Origin: Persephonella sp.
Lineage (GTDB): Bacteria; Aquificota; Aquificia; Aquificales; Hydrogenothermaceae
Assembly (NCBI GenBank): GCA_027081375.1
Contig: JALWKR010000323.1
Span: forward strand, 1-9,084
Length of the DNA: 9,084 nucleotides
Direction of reading: 5' to 3'
Under the pieces are notes generated by a model that did not search any database, was not told the DNA's origin, and saw only the letters and a list, made by a program, of their open reading frames with translations. Made by a program: the position numbers and the translations under genes. Positions 1 to 7,257 of the stretch are shown piece after piece. How positions within the stretch are numbered: position 1 is the stretch's first letter; each line of letters starts with the position of its first letter.

Positions 1-1924
1 CAAGGAAGATTAAAATACCAATTGCCATCTGTAATAGATAAGCACTTATTCTTCCTGTTTGTAAAAGTCTTACTACTCCACCTGTAGCAAGAGATGTTTT
101 TGCAGATCCATCAACAATTCCATCAATGATTGTTTTATCACCAATAAACCAGAGTATCTTAGAGAACTTATGATATCCATAAACAAAGATTGCGTAGTAT
201 ACAAAGTCAAAGTACCACCTGTTATAGAACAGAAGGTAGAAAGGTTTAAAGTCTCTAGCAATCTGTCTAGGATCAATAGTTCTCTTCTGATACATGAGAT
301 AAGCGATAAATATACCAATTAATGCTGTAAATAAAGCAAGTAAACCAAGAGGTGACGTTAAAGAGTGCCATAGGAAATGCCATGGATCTTCTGCTATATG
401 TACATGATGAGCTCTTTCTAACCCTTCTTCTACTAATATTTTTGTTTTCTCTTCTAAGAAAGGCATTACATTAGGATCTAAAGAAGGTCTTAAGAAATTA
501 GAGAAAAAGTCTTTAAAGAAACCTAAGAATACAGCACCAGTTGCTAAAACTATTAAAGGAACTGTCATTGTTGCAGGAGACTCTTTTACATGCTTTTTCA
601 CATGAGGATCAAGTCTATCTCCATCTTCAAAAGCAAGGAAATAGAGTCTAAAGATATAGAAGGCAGTTAAACCAGCTCCTGCCCATAGGAAGAACCATGC
701 TAATTTATTTATTTCCCATGCTCCTTCAATAATTGGATCCTTTGAGAAAAATCCAGCAAAAGGAGGAATTCCTGATAAAGCAAGAGCACCTACTAAGAAT
801 GTAGCTGCTGTAATAGGCATATATTTTTTAAGCTGACCCATTTTTTGTACGTTGAGGATATGGTGAATTCCAATTAACACTGAACCTGCAGCTAGGAATA
901 ATAGCGCTTTAAACACAGCATGAGATGCTAGGTGGAACATTCCAGCTTTAAATAAACCTAATCCTTCTGCAGCAAACATATATCCAAGCTGAGACATCGT
1001 AGAGTAAGCGATAATTCTCTTGATATCATTTTGAACAAGTCCCATAGTAGCAGCAATGAATGCTGAAGCTACACCTACAAATAAGACTACATCTAAAGCA
1101 AGTTCTGAAGCTGCAAAGATAGGCATTAATCTTGCCACCATATATACACCAGCGGCAACCATTGTAGCAGCGTGGATTAATGCAGAAACTGGAGTAGGAC
1201 CTTCCATAGCGTTAGGTAACCATATATGGAGCCCTAGCTGAGCAGATTTACCAACTGCACCACCAAAGAGTAACAGAGCAATAGCAGTCACAGTCCAGTA
1301 TCCAGCTTCAGGAAGTTTATTAAACAGATCTATGTAATCTAATGTTCCAAAAGTAACAAAAGCAAGGATTACTCCTGTTAAGAATAACCAGTCACCAACC
1401 CTGTTTGTAATAAATGATTCAAACGCCGCATCTGCAGCAGAATTTTTGTGATGATAGAAACCAATTAAAAGGTAAGATGCTAATCCAACACCTTCCCATC
1501 CAAAGAAGAGCTGAACAAGATTATCTGATAATGTAAGCATAAGCATCATAAAAACGAATAAAGAAAGATATGCAAAAAATCTAGGATAGGAAGGTTCTCC
1601 TCTCATATAACCAGTTGCAAATATAAAGATAAAAGTAGAAATAACTGTAACAACACAGGTCATTAAAGCAGAGAGAGGATCCCAGAGTATACTAACAGAT
1701 ACAGAGTAATCTCCTATTGGAAGCCATGTATAAAGCTTTAAATCATAGTAGCCACCTGAAGCAGCAACCTGAATAAAACCTATAACAGATATTATTGCAG
1801 ATATAGCAACACCTGCTACAGCAACAATACCTGCTAAAGGTTCTCTTAAAAATTTATACCCGAACAATCCAATAATAATGAAGGCAATCAGTGGAGAGAA
1901 CGGTATAATCCATAAGTATTCCAT
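1..1924 (-). CDS. nuoL: NuoL, complex I antiporter-like proton-pumping subunit (3' end cut off)
   Basis: This is the distal antiporter-like membrane subunit of complex I, which pumps protons when quinone is reduced. The frame is open from an ATG to the window edge: 641 complete codons plus one base, with no stop. It is highly hydrophobic, with roughly 15 membrane spans visible. Hallmarks match E. coli NuoL almost residue for residue: GWEGVG with Glu144, NRVGDW with Asp178, GAVGKSAQ with Lys226, LPNAMEGPTPVSALIHAATM at 236-255 with His251, NDIKR with Lys302, HLASHAVFKALLF with Lys339, and FFSKDP with Lys395. A polar/aromatic stretch from about 545 to 625 fits the lateral helix region. The last residues (about 626-641) begin a final membrane helix, so probably only a few tens of residues are missing. 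AGGAAGAGGAG just before the ATG supports this start. It follows nuoK by 14 nt; nuoM and nuoN would be expected beyond the edge. Confidence 0.97.
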   Translation of the reverse strand, partial: MEYLWIIPFSPLIAFIIIGLFGYKFLREPLAGIVAVAGVAISAIISVIGFIQVAASGGYYDLKLYTWLPIGDYSVSVSILWDPLSALMTCVVTVISTFIFIFATGYMRGEPSYPRFFAYLSLFVFMMLMLTLSDNLVQLFFGWEGVGLASYLLIGFYHHKNSAADAAFESFITNRVGDWLFLTGVILAFVTFGTLDYIDLFNKLPEAGYWTVTAIALLLFGGAVGKSAQLGLHIWLPNAMEGPTPVSALIHAATMVAAGVYMVARLMPIFAASELALDVVLFVGVASAFIAATMGLVQNDIKRIIAYSTMSQLGYMFAAEGLGLFKAGMFHLASHAVFKALLFLAAGSVLIGIHHILNVQKMGQLKKYMPITAATFLVGALALSGIPPFAGFFSKDPIIEGAWEINKLAWFFLWAGAGLTAFYIFRLYFLAFEDGDRLDPHVKKHVKESPATMTVPLIVLATGAVFLGFFKDFFSNFLRPSLDPNVMPFLEEKTKILVEEGLERAHHVHIAEDPWHFLWHSLTSPLGLLALFTALIGIFIAYLMYQKRTIDPRQIARDFKPFYLLFYNRWYFDFVYYAIFVYGYHKFSKILWFIGDKTIIDGIVDGSAKTSLATGGVVRLLQTGRISAYLLQMAIGILIFL

Positions 1925-1938
1925 GTCGCTCCTCTTCC

Positions 1939-2241
1939 TTATAGTTTTAGTTCTGTTAATGTATTAACATCAACATCTTTTCTAAGTCTGTAAATTGCCA
2001 TAATAAGACCAAGACCTACTGCAGCTTCAGCAGCTGCTATTGTTAGAATGAAGAACACAAAAACCTGACCAGAAACATCGGCAAGTTTCATATCAAATGC
2101 TACAAAAGCAATGTTTACTGCGTTTAACATCAGCTCTGTTGATAGAAGCATTGCAATAATGTTTTTCCTAACAATAACACCAACTAAACCAAGAACCATA
2201 AGAAGACCACTTAGCACTACATAATACTCATATGGAACCAT
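1939..2241 (-). CDS. nuoK: NuoK, small complex I membrane subunit
   Basis: This is the ND4L-equivalent subunit, a three-helix membrane protein next to NuoJ and NuoA that carries part of the proton pathway. At 100 residues it has the usual family length. The two essential membrane glutamates are present at the canonical positions: Glu36 in STELMLNAVN and Glu72 in AAAEAAVGLGL. The ATG lies 5 nt after the nuoJ stop, and its likely Shine-Dalgarno (GAGGAGG) sits inside the last codons of nuoJ, which suggests translational coupling. The short polar C-terminus (DVDVNTLTELKL) is ordinary. Confidence 0.97.
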   Translation of the reverse strand: MVPYEYYVVLSGLLMVLGLVGVIVRKNIIAMLLSTELMLNAVNIAFVAFDMKLADVSGQVFVFFILTIAAAEAAVGLGLIMAIYRLRKDVDVNTLTELKL

Positions 2242-2246
2242 TATTC

Positions 2247-2771
2247 TTATGCCTCCTCATCTAAAACATGATCTTTTCTTCCTATAATGATTGCTCCTAT
2301 CATAGCAACTAATAGGATTACAGAAGCAACTTCAAATGGAAATAAATATTTTGTAAATAACATTGAAGCAACAGCTTTTACATTACCCATCTCTTTAACT
2401 ACTTCTGGAGTAAACATACCAGTGTTTGACTTCCATGCTCCATATAGAGCTACATAAGCAAGTTCAATAAAGATAAGGAACCCAACAGGTAAAGAAACTA
2501 ACATATAATTCACATCAACAGTTTGTCCTTTGTCTTCAGGAACGGTAGATATAACTAAAACATAGAAAACAACTATTGCTACAGCATAAATGATGATCTG
2601 AAGGGCACCAATAAGCTCAGCCCCCATATTAAAGAAAAGACCTGACACCATTATGAGAGTAGAAATAAGAGATAAAACAGCATAGATTATGTTTCTAAAA
2701 AACACTACACCTATAGCAGATAAAACAGCTAAGGATGAAAAAGTCCAAAATGCAACATTATTTAGCTCCAT
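2247..2771 (-). CDS. nuoJ: NuoJ, complex I membrane subunit
   Basis: This is the ND6-equivalent subunit, with about five membrane helices. Its third helix normally has a pi-bulge that moves during catalysis and couples quinone reduction to pumping. The protein is 174 residues, close to the usual length. The family signature is recognisable as GALQIIIYAVAIVVFYVLVI at 55-74. At residue 64, however, Val replaces the glycine usual in the Tyr-x-Gly-Ala motif, which could affect bulge flexibility. The last helix (about 144-165) ends in GRKDHVLDEEA. The ATG overlaps the 3' end of nuoI by 10 bases. GGGGG eight nt upstream is the only Shine-Dalgarno-like sequence, so reinitiation after nuoI is likely. 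Confidence 0.95.
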   Translation of the reverse strand: MELNNVAFWTFSSLAVLSAIGVVFFRNIIYAVLSLISTLIMVSGLFFNMGAELIGALQIIIYAVAIVVFYVLVISTVPEDKGQTVDVNYMLVSLPVGFLIFIELAYVALYGAWKSNTGMFTPEVVKEMGNVKAVASMLFTKYLFPFEVASVILLVAMIGAIIIGRKDHVLDEEA

Positions 2772-3364
2772 TTAATTTGCCCCCACAACTTACTTCTTTC
2801 TTCATCATCTATCCAAATTCTATCAGGCTCATTAAATCTTCTTCTATCAAAATCTTCAGCTCTTTTTGAAAGGTCTTCTAAATGAGCTACTCCACCGGCT
2901 CTATGATAAGTAGCTGTTTCGTATATATCAGTGTGGATAATACAGTCCACAGGACAAGCTTCTGTACAAAGGCCACAGTACATGCAGTTCATAAGGTTCA
3001 TATCAAATCTTAACACTTTTTTCTTTCCATTAGGAAGTTGAACTGCTTCTATTTTAAATAATTCAGGAACAGGACAAGCCTGTTGACACATATAGCAGGC
3101 AACACATCTACTTTCACCTTCATTTATTTCCATAAACTTTTCTAAAACCTTAAAGGAAGGAGGCTCTTTTCCATTTTTTACTCTATGTCCATGAGCTCCA
3201 CGAAATCTCTTAGGTGGAGTTAACTTCTCAAAAGGATAGGCAGTAGTTATAGTTTTCTTAAAGAAATTTTTTATAGTTATTTTCATTCCTTTTATAAAGT
3301 CTATAAAGAATATTCTTTCCGTATTTGTAAGATCTGGTCTTTCTACGTACTTTACCCTAACCAT
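2762..3364 (-). CDS. nuoI: NuoI, complex I subunit with two 4Fe-4S clusters
   Basis: This is the TYKY-type peripheral-arm subunit, which passes electrons through clusters N6a and N6b toward N2 in NuoB. It has 200 residues and two ferredoxin motifs. The first is Cys87, Cys90, Cys93, Cys97 (CVACYMCQQACP); the second is Cys127, Cys130, Cys133, Cys137 (CMYCGLCTEACP). An extra Cys141 follows. The N-terminal helix with FIKGMKITIKNFF and the PPKRFRGAHG segment are typical of NuoI rather than of a free ferredoxin. The C-terminus is charged. The start is 6 nt after the nuoH stop and has only a weak Shine-Dalgarno; an earlier ATG overlapping the nuoH stop is followed at once by TAG and cannot be used. 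Met27 is a less likely alternative start. Confidence 0.96.
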   Translation of the reverse strand: MVRVKYVERPDLTNTERIFFIDFIKGMKITIKNFFKKTITTAYPFEKLTPPKRFRGAHGHRVKNGKEPPSFKVLEKFMEINEGESRCVACYMCQQACPVPELFKIEAVQLPNGKKKVLRFDMNLMNCMYCGLCTEACPVDCIIHTDIYETATYHRAGGVAHLEDLSKRAEDFDRRRFNEPDRIWIDDEERSKLWGQIKWS

Positions 3365-3370
3365 CCTACA

Positions 3371-4381
3371 TTATCCAAATATCATTATCCATATTGCTAC
3401 AATGAATATGTTAGCAAGAGCTAAAGGAAGCATTACTTTCCATGCAAGCTCAGTAATCTGGTCAACTCTATATCTAGGAAGTGTCCAGTGTACCCATAGG
3501 AAGAACATGAATACAGCAAACAGCTTAAGGAAAAACCATACCATTCCAGGTATTGGAAGCCATCCTAGTAAAGGTAAAGGATTCCACCCACCAAAGAAAA
3601 GAATAACAGTTATAGCACTTAAAACAAATGTTGCTATATACCATTCTGCTAATGGGAATAAACCGAATTTCATAGCAGAATACTCAGTTACATAACCACC
3701 AACAAGCTCAGCTTCTGCTTCCTGAACATCAAAAGGTGTCCTACCAGTTTCTGCTAAGACAGCAAAGATTATTACTACAAAGGCTAAGATATTCGGAATA
3801 ATAAACCATAAACCTTGCTGTGCCTCCACAATCCCTTTTAAAGAAAAAGTTCCAGCCTGCATTATAGGTCCTGCTATTGCAAAACCTAAAGCAACTTCAT
3901 AACCAATTAAAACAGCAGCTTTTCTAAGTCCACCAATCATTGGATACTTAGAGTTAGATGCCCATCCTGCAAAGATAACACCATAAAGGGATATACTACC
4001 AAATGCTAAAGCAAGTAAAAGACCAACGTTAACATCAGATATATACGGATAAATAGTAAATCCAAATATTTCAAATGGCTCTCCAAAAGGAACTACAGCT
4101 AAAATCATTATTGAAGGGACGAATGCAAGTAATGAGGCAAGATAAAACAGAAACTTATCTGCATTATCAGGAACAAGGTCTTCTTTTGTTAGAACTTTCA
4201 ATGCATCTGCTATAGGCTGAAGTAAACCATGATATCCAACGTGAAGAGGTCCTGGTCTTTGTTGAACATGTCCTGCAAATTTTCTTTCAACAAGAGTTAG
4301 ATAAGCAGCGGCAAGGAACATTCCTACGATGAAAATTAGAGATTTTATAGTTATACCGATAACAGTGCCGAGAATTTCCAT
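3371..4381 (-). CDS. nuoH: NuoH, complex I membrane subunit at the quinone site
   Basis: This is the ND1-equivalent subunit, which anchors the peripheral arm and forms the entrance of the quinone chamber and the start of the E-channel. The protein is 336 residues with about eight membrane helices. Diagnostic segments in order are VERKFAGHVQQRPGP (31-45), LLQPIADALKVLTKED (53-68), GWASNSKYPMIGGLRKAA (139-156), YEVALG with Glu162, AETGRTPFDVQEAEAELVGG (210-229) with Glu211, 221, 223 and 225, EYSAMKFGLF (233-242), and RYRVDQ near 303-308. Gln220 takes the place of the proline common in the FDxPEAE motif. AAGGGG lies 5-6 nt before the ATG. Upstream is an unusual 83-nt non-coding gap after nuoCD, where nuoE, nuoF and nuoG would normally be found. 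Confidence 0.97.
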   Translation of the reverse strand: MEILGTVIGITIKSLIFIVGMFLAAAYLTLVERKFAGHVQQRPGPLHVGYHGLLQPIADALKVLTKEDLVPDNADKFLFYLASLLAFVPSIMILAVVPFGEPFEIFGFTIYPYISDVNVGLLLALAFGSISLYGVIFAGWASNSKYPMIGGLRKAAVLIGYEVALGFAIAGPIMQAGTFSLKGIVEAQQGLWFIIPNILAFVVIIFAVLAETGRTPFDVQEAEAELVGGYVTEYSAMKFGLFPLAEWYIATFVLSAITVILFFGGWNPLPLLGWLPIPGMVWFFLKLFAVFMFFLWVHWTLPRYRVDQITELAWKVMLPLALANIFIVAIWIMIFG

Positions 4382-4404
4382 CCTAACCCCTTTATAACAG
4401 TTTT

Positions 4405-4421
4405 ATCTTAAAACATCTTAA
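4405..4421. repeat. Tandem ATCTTAA repeat in the nuoCD-nuoH gap
   Basis: The 83-nt gap 4382-4464 is AT-rich and non-coding. It contains two identical heptamers, ATCTTAA at 4405-4411 and 4415-4421, spaced 10 bp apart (one helical turn). A 6-bp inverted repeat (AACAGT 4396-4401 and ACTGTT 4445-4450) encloses them. One-turn phasing would suit a protein-binding site, but in DNA this AT-rich the match may be chance. I see no convincing promoter or terminator in the gap. Confidence 0.25.
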
Positions 4422-4464
4422 CATAAGAATTTAAAAAATTAAACACTGTTTGATTTTATATGCA

Positions 4465-6234
4465 TTATCTATCAGTTTCTCCAACAACTGGGTCTAAACT
4501 GCCAAGGAGAGCTACTGCATCAGCAACAGTTCTACCTTTTATAAGCTCTGGAAATATTTGAAGATTATAAAAAGCTCCTGAGCGAATTCTAAGCCTGTAA
4601 GGATGTCCTTCTCCTTTGCTGATTATGTAAAAACCTAGCTCACCTCTTGGGTTTTCACCTGATAGATAAATCTCTCCTTCAGGAGCCTGTTCTCCATATA
4701 TTCTAAGATTAAAATCTTTAACCATTGCTTCTATAGAGTTGAATACTTCATCTAAAGTTGGAAGTACATATGGATTCTCTGTAGCTATATACTTATCCTC
4801 TTTCATTTTTTCTAGCTTTTCTGCACATTGTGCAACAATTTTTATGCTCTGTTTCATTTCCTCAACTCTAAGTAAATATCTATCGTAACAATCTCCTACT
4901 TTTCCAAGAGGAACATCAAAATCTACTTTATCATAAGCATCTGTAGGCTGTATCATTCTTATATCGTAAGGGACTCCTGCAGAGCGGGCAACAACCCCTG
5001 TTAAACCATACTGATAAACATCCTCTTCAGAAATAGTTCCAACATTTATATTTCTTTTGAGCCACACTCTATTTGTTGTAAGAATAGTTTCATATTCCTG
5101 TAATTTTTTAGGAAAATCTTTAACAAAATGCTTAATTACATCTAAAGCACCTTCAGGTAAATCTTTTGCTACACCTCCAATTCTTATATATGATGAGTTA
5201 AGTCTAATACCACTGATACCTTCTATAATATCCATTATTTTTTCTCTTTCTCTAAAGCAGTAAAGAAAGATAGTTAACGCTCCTAAATCCAGTGCATACG
5301 TTCCAAGCCAGAGAAGATGAGAGTTTATCCTTTGAAGCTCACATAGCATAGTTCTTATCCATTTTGCCTTTTCAGGAGGTTCAACGTTTAGAAGTTTTTC
5401 AACTGCATTTACATAAGCTACCTGACTACACAAAGCAGATATATAGTCCATTCTATCTGTATATGGAATAAACTGTGTATATGTTCTGCTTTCTGCTATC
5501 TTTTCTACGCCTCTGTGAAGCTGACCTAAGATAATATCGCATTCTTTAACATACTCACCTTCCATATCAAATAAGAACCATATTGTTCCATGAGTTCCTG
5601 GATGAAGAGGTCCCCAATTTAAAACTATCTGGGAACTTTTATTAGGCATTCTTGCTTTTTGAGTTTCTTCTAAATCTTCTAAAGTAGGAACATAAGTATG
5701 ATAAGGGGTATAGTTATGAGCAGGATTTTCTTCAGGTCTAAGGTTTTTTGAAGGTAGATATGTATCCTGAATACCTTCTAAAGGAAAATCTTTTCTTAAG
5801 GGATGATAAGGGTATGATTCCCATAAGAACATTCTAACAAGATTTTCATGACCTTCAAATTTAACTCCAAACATATCCCATGCTTCTCTTTCAGCCCATT
5901 TAGCACCTTTCCAAAGGGAAGTAATGGAAGGTAAAGTATTATCTGTAGCCCATGTTTTAACACCAACCCTTTGTCTATCTTCAGGGGAATATAGGAAATA
6001 CACTCCTTGAAATCTAGGATTGTGAAAAGGATAATCTACACATGTGAAATCAATAAACATCTTAAAGCCAAGATTTTCCTTCAGGAACGTAAGGAAATCT
6101 ATTAGAGAACTTTTATCTATATGTAAAAAGGTAGCATTATCGTATTTTTCTATAGATACAGATGGATATTTTTCTTTTATTTTTGATATTTTTTCCTGAT
6201 TAATCCATAAGCTATTTTCTTGGGAAAATTGCAA
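4465..6234 (-). CDS. nuoCD: NuoCD, fused complex I quinone-site subunit
   Basis: This is a single polypeptide joining the 30-kDa (NuoC) and 49-kDa (NuoD) subunits; it forms most of the quinone-binding chamber with NuoB and NuoH. It has 589 residues. NuoC covers about 1-155, with WAEREAWDMFGVKFEGHENL (113-132) and HPLRKDFPLEG (144-154). A linker runs to about 200, then NuoD follows: GPLHPGTHG (208-216) with His215, LHRGVEK (239-245), YTDRMDY with Tyr264, and the C-terminal LLGSLDPVVGETDR. His215 and Tyr264 correspond to the quinone-headgroup His38 and Tyr87 of Thermus Nqo4. Gln238 precedes LHRG where Tyr is usual. The start is TTG: an in-frame stop lies seven codons upstream, AGGGG sits 7 nt before the TTG, and the first internal Met is residue 59. 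Gaps of 79 and 83 nt flank the gene, unlike its tightly packed neighbours. Confidence 0.96.
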   Translation of the reverse strand: MQFSQENSLWINQEKISKIKEKYPSVSIEKYDNATFLHIDKSSLIDFLTFLKENLGFKMFIDFTCVDYPFHNPRFQGVYFLYSPEDRQRVGVKTWATDNTLPSITSLWKGAKWAEREAWDMFGVKFEGHENLVRMFLWESYPYHPLRKDFPLEGIQDTYLPSKNLRPEENPAHNYTPYHTYVPTLEDLEETQKARMPNKSSQIVLNWGPLHPGTHGTIWFLFDMEGEYVKECDIILGQLHRGVEKIAESRTYTQFIPYTDRMDYISALCSQVAYVNAVEKLLNVEPPEKAKWIRTMLCELQRINSHLLWLGTYALDLGALTIFLYCFREREKIMDIIEGISGIRLNSSYIRIGGVAKDLPEGALDVIKHFVKDFPKKLQEYETILTTNRVWLKRNINVGTISEEDVYQYGLTGVVARSAGVPYDIRMIQPTDAYDKVDFDVPLGKVGDCYDRYLLRVEEMKQSIKIVAQCAEKLEKMKEDKYIATENPYVLPTLDEVFNSIEAMVKDFNLRIYGEQAPEGEIYLSGENPRGELGFYIISKGEGHPYRLRIRSGAFYNLQIFPELIKGRTVADAVALLGSLDPVVGETDR

Positions 6235-6241
6235 AATAGTA

Positions 6242-6269
6242 CCCCTAAAGTTTTATTTAGATAAAGGGG
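6242..6269 (-). promoter_or_regulatory. nuoCD Shine-Dalgarno with a complementary upstream tract
   Basis: AGGGG (6242-6246, read on the minus strand) is spaced 7 nt from the TTG codon at 6232-6234 and decides the nuoCD start. A CCCCT tract at 6265-6269 lies 18 nt upstream in the transcript and is exactly complementary to it. A five-pair stem could hide the ribosome site. The pairing is seen; any regulatory effect is inferred, and only part of the stem is stabilised beyond the G-C pairs. Confidence 0.45.
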
Positions 6270-6292
6270 AAAAAGGGCTCCTTTAAAGCCCT
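6266..6292 (-). terminator. Terminator-like hairpin inside the operon, between nuoB and nuoCD
   Basis: On the minus strand the sequence reads AGGGCT, a 7-nt loop (TTAAAGG), then AGCCCT. This is a perfect 6-bp, GC-rich stem at 6274-6292, followed by a run of five Ts (6270-6274) and then CCCC. The arrangement fits a Rho-independent terminator for transcripts coming from nuoB. The T run is short, so partial termination or an RNA-stability element is as likely as full stop. It begins about 20 nt after the nuoB stop. Confidence 0.6.
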
Positions 6293-6313
6293 ACAATATA
6301 ATAATCTTTTAAT

Positions 6314-6853
6314 TTAAAAACCAAATGGAGATTTTTCTAATAATGGCTGTGATGCAGTAGGCACTTCTCTAACAGGGATTTCATCCCATACTTTACCTTC
6401 TTTCTTCTCTTTTATCTTCTTCTGAAGTTGCATTATTCCCCAGAGAAGAGCTTGAGGAGTTGGAGGACATCCTGGAACATATACATCAACAGGTATTATT
6501 CTATCTACTCCCTGCAGTGTAGAGTATGTAGGGAACGGTCCACCTACAGATGAACATCCACCCATAGATATAACCCATTTAGGGTCTGGCATCTGATCAT
6601 ATATTAACTTAAGCATTGGAGCTACTTTATTAACAACAGTTCCTGCAACTATAAGAACGTCTGATTGTCTAGGGGAACCTCTAAATATAATTCCTAAACG
6701 GTCTGTATCAAATCTTGATGCAGCAGTATGCATCATCTCAATAGCACAGCAAGCAAGCCCTATAGAAGCAGGCCAGAGAGAGTTTCTTCTTCCCCAGCTT
6801 AAAACTTCTTCTACTGTAGTTAAAATGATCCCGCTGTTGTGTTTTATTGCCAT
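6314..6853 (-). CDS. nuoB: NuoB, complex I subunit carrying cluster N2
   Basis: This is the PSST-equivalent subunit holding the terminal 4Fe-4S cluster N2, which reduces quinone at the interface with NuoD. With an ATG start at 6853 it is 179 residues. The cluster ligands are all present: tandem Cys35-Cys36 in [10 protein letters not shown], Cys100 in MGGCSSVGG, and Cys129 in [22 protein letters not shown] and [14 protein letters not shown] are standard family segments. The C-terminal tail is short and Lys/Pro-containing. A TTG at 6874 would add seven residues, but the strong AAGGAG at 6861-6866 lies inside that extension and is correctly placed for the ATG. The gene overlaps the 3' end of nuoA by 10 bases. 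Confidence 0.97.
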   Translation of the reverse strand: MAIKHNSGIILTTVEEVLSWGRRNSLWPASIGLACCAIEMMHTAASRFDTDRLGIIFRGSPRQSDVLIVAGTVVNKVAPMLKLIYDQMPDPKWVISMGGCSSVGGPFPTYSTLQGVDRIIPVDVYVPGCPPTPQALLWGIMQLQKKIKEKKEGKVWDEIPVREVPTASQPLLEKSPFGF

Positions 6854-7212
6854 TGTAGCGCTCCTTTTTTCCAAGCATATACATATCCTAAAATTAGTAT
6901 AAATAAGAAGATAAACATCTCAAAGAAAATAAATCCTGCACTTATCTGTGCTACTGCTTTAAATATTGCTGCCCATGGTAAAACAAAAGCAGCTTCAAGG
7001 TCAAATAGAACAAGAAGTAATCCAAGTAGATAATACTTTTGCTCTAAGGAAATGTGAGATGTTTTATCGTAGAGAGGAACTCCACACTCGTATGTGTAGC
7101 CTTCCATAGGATCAGGAATTTTAGGAGCTAGAAGTCTGTTGATAACAAGTAAAGCTACTCCTACAATTGTTGCAGCAATGAAGAATAACACAAGGGCAAA
7201 ATATCCTGTCAT
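6844..7212 (-). CDS. nuoA: NuoA, complex I membrane subunit
   Basis: This is the ND3-equivalent subunit, with three membrane helices and a flexible loop by the quinone cavity. It has 122 residues. The loop carries YECGVPLYD (41-49) with Cys43, the counterpart of the cysteine exposed in the deactive state of mitochondrial complex I. Helix 2 contains [12 protein letters not shown] (70-81) with the conserved acidic Asp71 and Glu73. AGGTG precedes the ATG by 5 nt. As first gene of the nuo set, it lies 65 nt after the SAM hydrolase gene, with a candidate promoter in and just before that gap. Confidence 0.97.
   Translation of the reverse strand: MTGYFALVLFFIAATIVGVALLVINRLLAPKIPDPMEGYTYECGVPLYDKTSHISLEQKYYLLGLLLVLFDLEAAFVLPWAAIFKAVAQISAGFIFFEMFIFLFILILGYVYAWKKGALQWQ
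6861..6866 (-). promoter_or_regulatory. nuoB Shine-Dalgarno that fixes its start
   Basis: AAGGAG on the minus strand is 7 nt upstream of the ATG at 6851-6853, within the last codons of nuoA. It would be inside the reading frame if the upstream TTG (6872-6874) were the start, so it favours the ATG. Confidence 0.75.
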
Positions 7213-7234
7213 CTTTTCACCTCTACCTATTTGT

Positions 7235-7256
7235 ATAAAACCAAACGATGTTTTAT
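7235..7256. repeat. Operator-like inverted repeat in the nuoA leader
   Basis: ATAAAAC (7235-7241) and GTTTTAT (7250-7256) form a perfect 7-bp inverted repeat around an 8-bp spacer. It starts just downstream of the candidate -10 box and covers the expected transcription start. This could be a dimeric regulator site or a weak AT-rich RNA hairpin. No T run after it supports a terminator. The repeat is seen; its role is inferred. Confidence 0.35.
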
Positions 7257-7257
7257 T

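Noticed and set aside
73..318. 81-codon minus-strand open frame inside nuoL
   Set aside because: It is out of frame with nuoL, which reads through this stretch without a stop and with normal NuoL C-terminal sequence.
393..440. Histidine-rich stretch in NuoL (His506, 507, 509, 516, 520) as a metal site
   Set aside because: A His-rich loop in this part of the protein is common in NuoL homologues, so it is not distinctive.
3402..3695. 97-codon open frame on the plus strand opposite nuoH
   Set aside because: It lies wholly within nuoH, whose motifs are unmistakable. Its protein has no recognisable features, and no Shine-Dalgarno was seen. Other plus-strand frames (1056-1241, 5057-5263, 6839-7033, 7139-7333) are rejected for the same reason.
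4430..4450. Terminator between nuoCD and nuoH
   Set aside because: The AT-only TTTAA/TTAAA stem and the AAACAGTGTTT palindrome have too little G-C or too small a loop for a stable terminator, despite the nearby T run.
6314..6874. Longer NuoB beginning at TTG 6874
   Set aside because: The Shine-Dalgarno AAGGAG falls inside that extension and is well placed for the ATG at 6853, where the normal family N-terminus begins.
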